A stretch of DNA of 64,000 bases from Cystobasidiopsis lactophilus (taxonomy: Eukaryota > Basidiomycota > Agaricostilbomycetes > Agaricostilbales > Chionosphaeraceae): the NCBI GenBank assembly GCA_001599975.1, contig BCIO01000002.1, positions 3,793,883 to 3,857,882 on the forward strand, written 5' to 3'. A model generated the notes under the pieces. That model was not told where the DNA came from. It searched no databases and saw only the letters and a program-made list of their open reading frames with translations. The stretch's first letter is position 1. Every line of letters begins with the position of its first letter. Positions 32,757 to 43,414 of this stretch are shown here, piece after piece. Position numbers and translations under genes: made by a program.

Positions 32757-34862
32757 ATGGCATCCAAAGCAAACGAGGTGCACTCGCACCGCAAGAACCA
32801 GAATTACAGTTCGTTTGGTTCTCTGAGCATCTTCTTCTTGAGAGCTTCTAGTCATCATGATCATTGGACAGCCATGCTGCAGGGCTTCAACTGGCATTCG
32901 GTCGGCGGAGGCACGCACTGGGATAGATTGAGCGACAAAGCCGAAGAGCTGGCGGACATGGGCATCACGTTTGGCTCCATTCCACCCCAAATGAGCTTTG
33001 TTGACGTCGGGACAGTGCCGTTTGGATCCCGCCTCCCCAAAAAGGCGGCTCCGCCGACTCGACCGGCTACGATGCTTATGATCGTGGGCACTTTTCTTGC
33101 TGGCTGTCGAATCGAGTCTAAGGGTTGAATTACAGTCTGGGACCTGGGTGAATTCAATCAGAAGGGAACGCAAGTCCTTCTGAGCCTTGATCTGGAGGCC
33201 ACATCTGACTTTTCCGTTCGCAGCGTTGCGACCAAATACGGCAACAAGGACCAGCTCGTCAACGCCGTCAAGACGCTCAAGAAGGCCGGCATCGTCACTT
33301 ACATTGACGCCGTCCTCAACCACAAGGACGGAGCCGACGAGACGGAAACGTTCAAGGTCAAGCAGGTCGACGAGGAAGACCGCACCAAATTCATCAGCGA
33401 CGAGTTTGAGTGCGAGGGCTGGACCAAATTCACCTTCCCGGGCCGCCAAGGCAAATACTCGGACATGCAGTGGCACTCTCATCACTTTACTGGCATCGAT
33501 TTCGACCAGCGCACTGGCAAGAATGGTATCCTCAAGATTATGGGCCAGAACAAGGACTGGGGTGACGTGAGGAGCAACACCCCATACGAACTAAGCACCT
33601 CTGATTTCCGAGGGCACAGGCCGACACCGACGAGAAGGGCAATTTTGACTTCCTCATGGCCGCGTGAGTTTTTTCAGCTGTTTGAAAAGATGCATGGCGG
33701 TAGCTCACCTACTTACAGAGACATTGACTTGCGCCACCCTGAAGTGCTCAAAGACATGCACAGCTGGGGTGTCTGGATCATCAACGAGCTGGACGCCGCC
33801 GGCTTTCGCTTCGACGCTGCCCGCCACATGGACCAAGAGTTCCTGTGCAACTTCATCGAGCACGTCCGCAAAGAGACCGGAAAGGAGCTCTTTGGCGTCG
33901 GCGAGTTTTTCACGGAGAACCTCGATTGTGAGCTTCCCTCGGGTTGCGGCGCCCTGTTAATCCTGACTCCCATGGCCAGCGCTCAACAAATACTTGGACA
34001 CCTTTGGAGCCCAATTCTCCCTCTTTGACACGATGTAGGGCCATTTCTCGATGCGATGGGCTGTGCAATTGCTAAAGCAGGCCGTAGTCTCCATGCCAAT
34101 TTCCACGAGGCCGGCGAAGCAACGAACTCTTACGACCTGCGCAAGATCTTTGACGGCACCCTCGTCCAGAGCCGCCCCGTCGACGCCGTCACTTTTGTTG
34201 ACGTTGGTTTATGACTATACGGTTCCCATTATGACGCTGAAAAGACTGTTTGCAGAACCACGATACCCAACCCGGCCAGACTTTGGAGTCTTGGGTCAAC
34301 CCCCAGTTCAAGCCCCTCGCCTACGCTCTGATCTTGCTGCGCAGCGAGGGATACCCTTGCATCTTCGCTGGCGACTTGGCAGGCATCATCGAAGGCGACA
34401 AAGCCGATCCCATGACCCAACTCTCTGACTTCGTCAAAGCACGTCACTTCTACACTTACGGCGAGCAGCGCGACTACTGGGACCACCCCAACACTTTGGG
34501 ATGGGTCCGTATGGGCGATTCCAACCACGATGGGTGTGCTGTGGTCATCTCTAATGGTGACGAGGGCTCCAAGCGCATGGAAGTCGGCAAAGAGCGCGCC
34601 GGCGAAAAGTGGACTGACCTGCTGGGCTGGCATCAGGGCGAGGTAGGCTTTTTGACGCTCTTCAGACTTTTCAATGCTTACTGAGACTCAACACAGATTG
34701 AGATCGGCGAGGACGGTTGGGCCGAGTTCCTCTGCCCAGTGAGTAGCTTCCTTGTCTTGCTATTGTACGGCTTCTAAATCACCATGTTAATCTCAGGGAA
34801 TGAGCGTCTCTATCTGGACCAAGTCGGATGCTCGAGGACGCGAGACCTTCAAGAAGGAGTAG
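32757..34862 (+). CDS. Alpha-amylase, bacterial/intracellular GH13 type
   Basis: Twelve exons give 503 aa: 32757-32808, 32872-32968, 33016-33083, 33136-33169, 33224-33566, 33620-33663, 33719-33927, 33980-34034, 34088-34202, 34256-34642, 34697-34738, 34797-34862. It hydrolyses alpha-1,4-glucan. The sequence tracks bacterial liquefying-type amylases: TMLQGFNWHS, AVWIPPPQKG, YDAYDLWDLGEFNQKGT, YIDAVLNHK, then the nucleophile in GFRFDAARH, the acid/base Glu in FGVGEFF and the third Asp in FVDNHD. There is no signal peptide, so it is cytosolic and probably acts on glycogen. Intron 4 (33170-33223) is GC-AG with donor GCAAGT. The GPI-protein gene ends 100 bp downstream in the opposite orientation. 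Confidence 0.93.
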
Positions 34863-34962
34863 AAGTAGAGAAGCGTAGAGGTTTTAGATTGGACTCTCAA
34901 TACACGGCCGGATACCCACACATGCACAAGTATTCACAAGCGAGCAGCTACACGTAGAAGAA

Positions 34963-35597
34963 TTACAATAGGAAGGCGACAGCCCCGCCGACGAGGCCGA
35001 GAATTGAGCCCGCAGCCAGCAAGGCCGAGGCATCGGACGAAGCGGAGCCGGTCGGCGCAGCAACAACGCCGGAGACCGTAGCCAGAATGCTAGTCATAGC
35101 TACGTTTTGGCTGGAGACCATGGCGCTGATGCTGCTGATGTCGGCGGTCTCGAGGGCTGCCGCTTCGGAGGTGGGAAAGGGAGAAGCTGAAACCGACAGA
35201 ACACTAGCGCAGAGTGCATTGAATTCTGGAGAGGCAGTGCTCATTAGCTACGGCGGTAGTCAATGGTGAAGTTGGAAACACGTACGACTGACGCCCTGGT
35301 CAAGTTGAATTAACATGTCCGCGTCGAACGCCGGGTCCTTGACGGAGCAAGCGCTGCAGTCGTTCAGCTGCTTCAGATTGGCAGTAGTGCAGGTGCACTG
35401 AGCGAGCTGGGACGGTTGAGCCGTGCAGCTCTGAGAATGGGCGCACTTGTCAGCGGGTGGCGAATGCGCTAAAGTTTGCTTACGGAGACCGCCATCTGCA
35501 TGTTCATGCAAGTATTGACACATGCACTGTTCTGAGCTGTAGTGACAGAAACAAAGACGGCGCCGATGATGGCAGAGGTCGTGAGAGAGACGCGCAT
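34963..35597 (-). CDS. Cysteine-rich GPI-anchored secreted protein (CFEM-like)
   Basis: Three exons (35484-35597, 35286-35430, 34963-35225) give 173 aa. Residues 1-20 are a signal peptide ending at about TTAQ. The mature N-terminal part has about eight cysteines (CVNTCMNMQMAVSSC, then CTC, then DCSAC, then NALC), a spacing close to fungal CFEM and related wall proteins. A Ser/Thr/Ala-rich spacer follows. The C-terminus is a GPI signal: small residues at GSASSDAS, then a hydrophobic tail AAGSILGLVGGAVAFLL. It should sit on the plasma membrane or cell wall. Heme or iron uptake and adhesion are known roles for CFEM proteins, but the assignment here is only by pattern. All three splice sites fit. 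Confidence 0.85.
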
Positions 35598-36919
35598 GCT
35601 AGTTGTGACGGGGTGGGGAGAAGGGCGGGTCGTTTATTGAGGGAGTGGACGGGTCAAATGAGTGTGGGATTTAAAGAGAGTGAAGGGCTGTGGTCACGGT
35701 GGCTGCTGTAGGAGAAAGACTGGACTGCCGGCAAATGAAAGTTTTGTTGGCTTGAAATTCTATCAAGTGATCGACAGTCGGCTTTAATCCCGCGAATCTT
35801 GGCAGCCGCGTCCAGAGCCCGAGAGAGACTTTTGTCCGTGTCGTCGGACGCCTATGAGATAAGCATGGTCGGGGAAAGGCAGAAAGTCAGAAGCCGGGTG
35901 GCGAAGTCGACACCAGTAGTTGTCGGCGCTTCCCATATATCCCTCATGCCTTCACGGCACCGCTGAAGAATGACTCAACCTTCACGGAGGAGAATTGCGA
36001 TGGGTTCAGCGGGAGAGAATGGCAGTGAGTCATCAACGGCTGGGAACCGAACGATCGTTGCCATCGTTATTTTGTGTGGTTTCGACCACCAGCTTTTCCG
36101 CAGAGGCCGCAAGTCAGTAGCCTCTTCTATACTCCGCCAGTGGCTTAGCGCCGGCACAATCAGAGCACCATGGTGTCAATGTATCACCAGCCCTACGTGG
36201 CCAAAACCAGGCCATCGCTGAAGCAGACTTGGGCGTGCAGCAATCCGAATCAGTTTCAAGGAGCCAGGCGCATCATGCTTGAGCAATACTTGAACTTCAT
36301 TCAGATCCTCAAGCTCAACAAGGCCAAAGCGGAAAGCGCACGCTCCATTGCTCGACACCAGGCCACAATCAGACGCTTCTCGCGGGGCAACGGCAACCCA
36401 ATGGAACACTTGGGTGGAGGCCCAGGTCACATGGCACGCATATGCAATACAGAAAGGCGCTATCTGAGAGACGAACAGGAGTGGGCGGCCGGGGTGGACG
36501 CGATGCTGGCGGAGGCCTGCTTTGACCTGATCATGGCCACTCGCAGCAATCCGGGACAGGGCTTTGTAGCAGTTTAATTTGAAAAAGAACCACAATCCAT
36601 TGTAACCAGTAGGAGAGCGAAGGAATTGGGCATCTTCGGCGTTCGACGACCAGGCGCAAAGAGCAAGTTGGACCCCGCGACGACCTGCTGTCCCAGCCGA
36701 TCTTTGCTCCTTGCTCGAGCCGTGACTGTGGTAGTACTAAATTTGGTTAGAGCCAGCTCTGGGCATCTTCTGATTAGCAGAGCCGCAGGACGACGCCTCC
36801 TTGGCAACGTCGCAATTTAAGCAAAAGCCGTCGAAGCCGCTCCAGAACCGCCTGCACACGGAGCGAGCCCCATCATCGCATTGAACTGTGCCAAGGCAGC
36901 TCAGGAAGATCCACAAGCG
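35598..36919. other. Intergenic with one weak candidate ORF
   Basis: This holds the promoter of the GPI-protein gene on the left and the first F-box paralogue's upstream region on the right. From about 36640 the sequence is similar to that upstream of the second paralogue (about 38440-38723). Confidence 0.5.
36170..36577 (+). CDS. Weakly supported hypothetical protein
   Basis: This ATG-started ORF of 135 codons has a good start context (ACCATGG). Its translation contains plausible helices (RIMLEQYLNFIQILKLNKAK, then DAMLAEACFDLIMA) but nothing recognisable. Upstream ATG-containing segments near 35970 could be earlier exons. It may equally be a chance ORF. Confidence 0.25.
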   Translation: MVSMYHQPYVAKTRPSLKQTWACSNPNQFQGARRIMLEQYLNFIQILKLNKAKAESARSIARHQATIRRFSRGNGNPMEHLGGGPGHMARICNTERRYLRDEQEWAAGVDAMLAEACFDLIMATRSNPGQGFVAV

Positions 36920-38224
36920 ATGGCGAGACTGCAAGAGCTGCCGTTGGAGCTTCTCTGCAAGATTTGGCGGCAGGTCTTCTGCACGTCCGACACCTTCTGC
37001 CGTCATTTCATGGCCGCGCTGGACAATCCGGCCCGCGATTATGTTGGACAAGATGAAGTGGCGTTGGTGGCTGGTTGCGCGGCTCTCAGCAGAAGCCTAA
37101 GGCCGGCGGTGTTGCAAGAGGGCTTGAGAAGAGTCTTGGTTTCGCTCAAGAGGCGAAATGACACCGCCCAAGGCATCAGCAGCCTTACCACCAACCTTCA
37201 GCAACAGGCGGCGAGGGCCTCGGAGCTGGCACCCTTTCTCAGCTTTGTGTCGCTCCACGCGGCTTCGGTTGGCACGCTCGAGCTCCTGCTGGATTGCCGA
37301 TACCATCAAGTGCAGTCGCACCTGCTCGATACACTCAGTCTGAACAGCTTTGCTGCCCTCCACCTCGCTTTCTACGTGGACCGCAAATCACCTTCGTTGT
37401 CCAACTTGCCCACCAACTTGCCCACCTCTCGCATCACCGAATTGACCGTCTTCGATAATATCTACGATTCCTCGGCTCTATCGCCCACCAACAGCTACTT
37501 CGAGTTCTTCAATGGCCTCCAGCTCGATGCTTCTCGTGTCCGAGTCGTCAACCTCTGCACCTCCGTCGACGAATTTGAGAGCGCGGGCGCGTCGTCTACG
37601 CTGCCTCTTTTTCCCAACCTCGAAGAAGTTCATATGGGATCAGACTTCGTTTTCACCATGCTCAATAAGTCTCTCGCCAACCCGGGCGCCAAAATTCGCT
37701 CCATCGACATTGTGAACAGCAGATTCCCCAAACTTTTCGACCTCTTGCCACGTCGTCTCGATCGATTAAGTGTCAGCGATGTGGATTACGAACACCTCGA
37801 TGGATGGGATCCGGAGGCCCTCCTCAAGACTCTCCACGACCTGCAGATCCGAGATCTCGCTCTCAACGCCACCAATTGGTCACACCCAATCCCCGTTCGA
37901 AGGATCGTCAGACGTTTGTTCAATCACACATCTTCTATCAAAAGCCTTCAGCTCGGCTGCAAACAAATCGCCGATGTCGACCTCAAACGCTTGACAACGT
38001 TTGTGGCGCGACAGCCAATGGCCGACGATCGCCGCTTATTCTTCCAGCCTCTCTTGGGTGCTTACTCAGATGAGTTCTGGGAAGCAGCCGAGATGCTAGA
38101 GGACGTGGGAGAGCTGCAGGGGATCGACCTACAGTTCGTCGACAGCATCCCGGAGCTCACAGACCCACTTGATTTCCAACGCTACCTTTCGAACTACTTC
38201 TTGTGCCGAGATGACCGCTATTGA
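36920..38224 (+). CDS. F-box-like protein, tandem paralogue A
   Basis: This intronless gene encodes 434 aa. It opens with LQELPLELLCKIWRQVF, which fits an F-box core (LP-x-E-L-L-x-x-I); F-box proteins link substrates to SCF ubiquitin ligases. The rest resembles the degenerate leucine-rich-repeat type common in basidiomycete F-box families, with segments such as LFPNLEEVHMGSDF and LPRRLDRLSVSDVDYEHL. A paralogue of exactly the same length lies downstream. The lack of introns is striking beside neighbours with up to 17 exons. An upstream in-frame extension lacks an ATG. The substrate is unknown. Confidence 0.75.
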   Translation: MARLQELPLELLCKIWRQVFCTSDTFCRHFMAALDNPARDYVGQDEVALVAGCAALSRSLRPAVLQEGLRRVLVSLKRRNDTAQGISSLTTNLQQQAARASELAPFLSFVSLHAASVGTLELLLDCRYHQVQSHLLDTLSLNSFAALHLAFYVDRKSPSLSNLPTNLPTSRITELTVFDNIYDSSALSPTNSYFEFFNGLQLDASRVRVVNLCTSVDEFESAGASSTLPLFPNLEEVHMGSDFVFTMLNKSLANPGAKIRSIDIVNSRFPKLFDLLPRRLDRLSVSDVDYEHLDGWDPEALLKTLHDLQIRDLALNATNWSHPIPVRRIVRRLFNHTSSIKSLQLGCKQIADVDLKRLTTFVARQPMADDRRLFFQPLLGAYSDEFWEAAEMLEDVGELQGIDLQFVDSIPELTDPLDFQRYLSNYFLCRDDRY

Positions 38225-38723
38225 TTTCGAGCCTGCCTAAGTGAGCGCTACTGCCGCCTTCTTGCTTGTGGTTTTATGCTCAATGATAACGCAAGAGCAG
38301 TTTTGCAAATCTCTACCGTTCTTTACTTTATACTATTTGCTCAACACCTTGTAACAATGTAACAGTACAACAGATAGGAATGTGTATAGCGGAGCAATCA
38401 CTTTGAAGCACGGACCGTCACGCTGCACGCCTCTCTGGCCGATAACAGCTTGGTCCCGGCGGCGACTCGACCTTTGTTCTTAGCTCGACCTGTCGCTGTG
38501 GTAGTACCAAGCTTTCTCTGCTGCGAGTTGTGCCCCTCCTGACGAAGCACGTCGCAGGACGGGCATTCAGTCTTCAGGAATTCGCTGGAGAGCGGCGAGC
38601 GAACTCAGAGCTCAGCTAGCGACTGCCATCTCCCGGGCCTTGCGCTTCAGAACCACTTGCACACAGATCGAGCCCCATCGGCGCATTGGACTGTGACAAG
38701 GCAGCTAAGGAAGATCGCAAGCG
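38225..38723. other. Spacer between F-box paralogues
   Basis: This 499-bp spacer holds the 3' end of paralogue A and the duplicated promoter of paralogue B. Confidence 0.6.
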
Positions 38724-40028
38724 ATGGCGAGACTGCAAGACCTGCCGTTGGAGCTCCTCTGCCAGATTTGGCGCGAGGTCTTTTGCACGTCCTGCAGCTT
38801 TTGCGTCCATTTCATGGCTGCATATGACAATGATGTTGGCCAATATCTTGGGCAGCATGAAGTTGCGTTGGTGGCCGGTTGCGCAGCTCTCAGTCGGGGC
38901 CTCAGGCCGGCAGTGTTGCAAGAGGGCCTGAGGAGGGTGTTGGTTTCGCTCAAGAGGCAATCAGACACGGAAGAGGACTCCAGAAGTATCGCCGTCGAAA
39001 GCCATCGACAGCGAGCCAGGGCCTCCGAGCTGGCGCCTTTTCTCAGCTTTATCTCGCTCCACGCCGCTTCGGTTGGTACGCTCGAGCTTCTGCTGGACTG
39101 CCGATATCATCGCGTCCAGTCACGCCTCTTGAGGGCAATCGACCTGGATTCCTTTGCCGCTTTTCACCTTGCTCTCTACGTGGACCCCGAATCGCCTTCA
39201 GAACCCCACTTACCAGCCAGCTTTCCAACCCGCCGCATAACCGGATTGAGTATCGTGGACAGGATTTACGAGTCTTCAGAGTTGTCGCCTTCCACGACTT
39301 ACTTCGAGTTCTTTGATGCTCTCCACCTCGACGCTTCTCGCATTCGAATCGTCAACTTCTTGACCTCCGTCGTCAATTTTGGCACCTCTGCCGCCCTGCC
39401 TACGCTACCGCAGTTTCCAAACCTCCAGGAAATTCAAATGGGATCGGATTTCGTTTTCCTCATGCTCAGCAAGTCTCTCGCCAACCCCGGCGCCAGAATC
39501 CGCTCCATCGACATTGCCTATCAAAACTCTCCCACCATTCTCGATTTTCTTCCAGTTTCTCTCGATCGGCTTTACATCAGCGAAATGGATTACGTGCATC
39601 TGGGAGCCTGGGACGCAGAGGCTCTGCTCAAGACCCTCCAGGCCAAACACATTCGGGAGCTCGGCCTCAACACAATCAACTGGATCCATCCGATCCGAGT
39701 CAGTACGATCGTCAGTCGGCTGTTCAGTCACACTTCCTCTATCGGAACCCTTCGCCTCGTGTGTCGAGAGATGACGCTGGGCGACCTCACAAGTCTCAAA
39801 ACCGTTTTGGCACCACAGCCAGTGACCCCTGAACGCCGCTTGCTCTTCGGCACTTTGCGCGCAAATGTTGAACCTGGTTTCTGGGAAGAAGTCGAAGCGT
39901 TGGAAGGATTGGGGCAACAGAAAGGGGTCGACCTGCGCTTTGTTGGGCCGCGTATTTTGGAAGTCGACAGTGTGCTCGATTTCCGATCATCGCTTTCAAA
40001 CTACTTCTTGACTCAAGATGATGATTGA
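38724..40028 (+). CDS. F-box-like protein, tandem paralogue B
   Basis: This intronless gene encodes 434 aa, the same length as paralogue A. It begins MARLQDLPLELLCQIWREVF and aligns with A from end to end without large gaps. The N-terminal 150 residues are strongly conserved (GCAALSRGLRPAVLQEGLRR, then SLHAASVGTLELLLDCRYH), while the C-terminal half differs more. That pattern fits a constant F-box/core part and a diverging substrate-recognition part. Both reading frames are intact, so both copies are probably functional. The duplication seems old enough for clear divergence. Confidence 0.75.
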   Translation: MARLQDLPLELLCQIWREVFCTSCSFCVHFMAAYDNDVGQYLGQHEVALVAGCAALSRGLRPAVLQEGLRRVLVSLKRQSDTEEDSRSIAVESHRQRARASELAPFLSFISLHAASVGTLELLLDCRYHRVQSRLLRAIDLDSFAAFHLALYVDPESPSEPHLPASFPTRRITGLSIVDRIYESSELSPSTTYFEFFDALHLDASRIRIVNFLTSVVNFGTSAALPTLPQFPNLQEIQMGSDFVFLMLSKSLANPGARIRSIDIAYQNSPTILDFLPVSLDRLYISEMDYVHLGAWDAEALLKTLQAKHIRELGLNTINWIHPIRVSTIVSRLFSHTSSIGTLRLVCREMTLGDLTSLKTVLAPQPVTPERRLLFGTLRANVEPGFWEEVEALEGLGQQKGVDLRFVGPRILEVDSVLDFRSSLSNYFLTQDDD

Positions 40029-40527
40029 TTTTTCGTGCTATGCCTTCAAGTAAGTCGCGCTGTTGAACTCTGTGCACTGAACTTAATAACAGACGTCGCA
40101 GCCTTCGCGATTCTCCCCGCCTATCACTCTCGCGCGCGCATGAATCATTCCACCTGGATATATGCTCACGCACCGTCGCAGCAGACGGAGAACTGCTGGG
40201 GATGGCTTAAGCTTAAGTTGGCGGGCTTCCCAGAAGAATAGCTTCAGACCATGCATCTTCGATTGTCGTCATTGATTCCGCACTGTCTCTGGGTCACTTC
40301 TACACCAGCCCGAGCAAATATTTGAGAGATGCGCCCGAGGACTGGCGCCCTCATTTCGCCACCGTTCTTCCCGGCGGACCACGAAGGCCTCCTTGCTTCA
40401 AGCCAACCTCGCTCTTGGAAGCCTCCATTTGACTGTTCTTATAGCTTACAAGTCTACTGCGAGCTCCTAGCTGCCCTTGCCTGCCTCTGCGCCCTTGTTT
40501 AGCCGCTATCACACACCTGTCCAAAAA
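40029..40527. other. Spacer upstream of the MBL-fold gene
   Basis: This is 499 bp with no recognised gene; it presumably holds the 3' end of paralogue B and the promoter of the MBL gene. Confidence 0.5.
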
Positions 40528-41790
40528 ATGACTGTGGAAGAAGAGAACGCTGCCTTGGCGGCTTTGCCTCCTGCTACCTGGGATGATCTTGGTCTTCCAT
40601 TCAGTCAGTTTCCCTTCCAGAGCACCGAGCCGCATTCCTATTGCGCTCTAACACAAGTGGGCCACCAGCTCCGATTCCGGATGGCGCGATCGCCAAATTG
40701 ACTCTCGTCCGAGCTGGCACCTTAGTCATGCCCATGCGTTACCTCCTCCGAGATGTCGACTACGACCAGACCATCCCGGATCACGTCTTCCTCATTGAAG
40801 GCCCGGGAGGCCGAAAGATCCTCTGGGATTTGGGCATGCGGAAGGACTCGACGGCGCACAAGGAGCTGTATGAGATGCTGCGCAAGTTGTTTGGAGGGAA
40901 AGCTCCGGTGGACGCCGCTGGCATGCTGGAGAAAGCCGGCGTAGCGTTGGACAGCGTGGAGGCGGTTTGCATTTCGTGAGCGCGCTTCGTTTCTTGCCCT
41001 CTCTGTCCTTACTTAAATTCGTTTCGTCGCAGTCACTTGCACTTTGAGTAAGTTTCCTGCCCCTTTCTGGACTGAGAATCCGCACTTAGAGGTATACCCA
41101 TCAGCCACTTGGGGGACGTGACCTCCTTCCCGCCCTCGACCCAACTTCTCTTGGGCCCCAAGACGCCCTCTAGCACCTCTGAGCTGGCTGATCTACTCGA
41201 TGTTGACCCGGCCGAACTGGGCAAACGGACCGTCCGGATCTTGGATTTGGAAAAGGACGCATGGGCGCCAGTGGGCAGCTTTCCAGCGCACGACTACTTT
41301 GGCGATGGCTCGGTTTACATCTTGTCTTCTCCTGGTCGTATGGTCCTCTTCATTTGTCCCTTAGGCTTGGAGCTGAAGTGGTCGTGAGACCAGACACGCA
41401 CCACCATATCTCGTGCTTGGTCCGAGTCGCTCCTTCTACTTTCTACCTTCTAGCTTCAGACAGTAAGCCACTCCCCTGCCTCTATCCCATTCGTGGATTC
41501 ATTTGGATGTACGGTTCGCAGCTTGCCACCACTGCTCCTTCATCCACTCGCACGGCGTCAAGTTCGGCCTTTTCAGCTGGGACGACACCGGCAAGCTGCA
41601 CGCCATGATGGAAGACCCCGCCGAAGCGTACCGCTCTATTGCCAGGACGCAGCGGATGGAGAAGGAGCCCAACGTGTGCGTGTGGATCGCGCACGATCCC
41701 ACCATCGACGCCATTGTGCCCGAGGGGGACGTGGTGGAGATCGAGCCAGGGTTGTTTGACAAGTTGAAAGGGAGGAAGTTGGCTCTGTAA
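40528..41790 (+). CDS. Metallo-beta-lactamase-fold hydrolase (lactonase-like)
   Basis: Six exons (40528-40603, 40669-40975, 41033-41047, 41105-41334, 41394-41462, 41522-41790) give 321 aa. The zinc-binding motif SHLHFDHLGD (HxHxDH, near residues 128-137) is assembled across a 15-nt exon. Before it lie the usual strands (VFLIEGPGGRKILWDLGMRK). Later DTHHHISCLVRV supplies the family's next metal histidine, and WIAHDPTIDAI gives the third. This layout is typical of fungal MBL hydrolases related to N-acyl-homoserine-lactone lactonases; the true substrate is unknown. There is no signal peptide. The 40604-40668 intron could use other acceptors; the one chosen follows a CTAAC branch site and keeps frame. 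Confidence 0.87.
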
Positions 41791-42186
41791 AACGGGCACT
41801 TATTGGCTTGGAAGTTATGTTTGGGCAAAGTGGATTAATTTTGCACAGAGTAAAACGGTTCATGGTCGTCAGATTTGAGAAACAAAGGGCTTGCAATGCT
41901 TCTAAAGGGATTTTGTTTGGAGGGTTGTGTTGGGAGGTAACAAGGTACGCCACCCACCACCTTTGGAAGATGGTGAGCGCCGCCGCCCGTTCCGCGGGAA
42001 AGTCCACCGTCTCTCTCGCCGCCCCTTTCGTCGCTCTCGTTATCTCTTTTCGTTGTGGTCCGCTGCTCTTGAGGTTGGGCGGGACCAGGTTCACGATGGC
42101 AGCTCGAACTTTTGCCCCTTGAGGACCCTGTAGTGTCTCACTGGTTACAACTGACCCCACAACAATGGATAATGGAGACCAAAGAC
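41791..42186. other. Convergent 3' spacer
   Basis: This 396-bp gap lies between convergent genes (MBL hydrolase and ERD2). Nothing else was seen. Confidence 0.6.
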
Positions 42187-43101
42187 CTACTTGTTGTAAT
42201 AGATCTGTGGCACGTCATTTCATTCAGACAACATTTTGTCTAAACGTGAGGAGAGGCAGCGCACCCAAAAGAAATCCGAATACAGCGCGGTCTGGACCAC
42301 GCCGGCGACGATGGCGATGGCGTCCACCGTGTCCTCTGTGAAGTACCTATAGATCCAATTCGGGATGTACAGCGCGCGGTAGGCGCCCAAGGCGAAGAGG
42401 TAGTGCGTGGTGATGGTCTCTGCCTCGCCGGTGCGCTGGAGCATGAACAGCTGGGGTAGGATGGCGATGGACTCGAGGTAGATGGAGAAGGCCCATAACA
42501 CTTCTAAGAACTCGCTGTTCGACCACGCGTACGAACCATCAACTTGCGAACGCGCGGATTGATGGAAGGAAGGGCAAGGACGAACAAGCGATAGTTGAAG
42601 ATCAAAGCCAACACGGCGCAAGGACCAAGGAGGTACTCGAGGCGCAAAGTGTCAATGGCCGGGTCTTGGGTGGGGCGGAAGCGGAAGCGCATCATGTACA
42701 GGATGTAGCCGGACGAGCTGATGAAGAAGATCTGTTTCGCGCCATTCACTCCCTCAGCCCTGGACTCGTGGCTATTGGGTACGGCAGCGATACCTTCATG
42801 AAGACGTTGTAGAGGGAGTACCAAGGACCGGTGAGCAGGTCGAGGTAGCGGGTGGCGAAGACCAAAGCGTAGAGCAGCTGCGACTTGAACGAGATGCCGC
42901 GACATGACCGGCTCTTGGTGATCTGTGGCCGTCCATCAATGCGAGAGCACTCCATGTGCAAAGGTAGGTGGACACGCACCTTTTGAATGAGGATGAGGAT
43001 GGAGGCCAAATGGGCCATGTCGCCCAGTCTGCTCGTCCACACATTCAGCGCGACCGCCCAAATGGCAAGGGGACGAGAACGGACAGCCGGAACAGATTCA
43101 T
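42187..43101 (-). CDS. ERD2: ER lumen protein-retaining (K/HDEL) receptor
   Basis: Six exons (43085-43101, 42980-43028, 42794-42922, 42586-42731, 42265-42514, 42187-42204) give 202 aa, close to the usual 210. This seven-helix Golgi receptor returns ER-resident proteins bearing C-terminal HDEL-type signals. Diagnostic sequences include [58 protein letters not shown] and [19 protein letters not shown]. The first coding exon is only 17 nt and the last only 18 nt, both set by homology. The C-terminal tail after DFFWIYYNK is shorter than in yeast or animals. Its start is 313 bp from the divergent VPS55 start. Confidence 0.95.
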
Positions 43102-43414
43102 CCTGTGAGCATTCACACAGCCCCTGCTCTAGGGACTATTCAAGCGGGCTATTCGACGGGTGATGCTGGAGCTGGAGCAAGGAGCGCGCCGAGCAGGTCG
43201 ACGTCGAGCCCGCCGAGGAGAGTGGCTGGTGGTGCGCTCCAAGCATTTGGGGACGCCGCGCTCTTAGACTTGGTTTCCAGGTGGCGCTAGCATCTGAGCA
43301 GTCTGTTGAGACCAACGACAGCCACAGGCAGCGAGACCGGGCCCGACCCGAGCGCTCACCACCTTCGAAGCCAGCTCTCTGACCCTGACAGCCAGCTTCG
43401 CTCACTCGGCAGCC
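43102..43414. promoter_or_regulatory. Short bidirectional promoter ERD2/VPS55
   Basis: A 313-bp gap separates the two divergent start codons, so both genes must be driven from it. No TATA box is evident. CAGACC- and CGGGTGATG-type sequence is present, but no element can be named with confidence. Confidence 0.6.

Larger units (their letters stand above)
36640..40028 (+). repeat. Tandem gene duplication, about 1.8-kb unit
   Basis: Unit A (about 36640-38224) and unit B (about 38440-40028) are direct repeats covering promoter plus coding region. Similarity is highest just before and within the first 150 codons, for example GGTGTTGCAAGAGGGC in A and GTGTTGCAAGAGGGCCTG in B. Confidence 0.85.

Noticed and set aside
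32757-33128. Apparent frameshift in the amylase N-terminal region, suggesting a pseudogene
   Set aside because: Three introns explain the frame changes exactly and rebuild the family sequence AVWIPPPQKG and YDAYDLWDLGEF.
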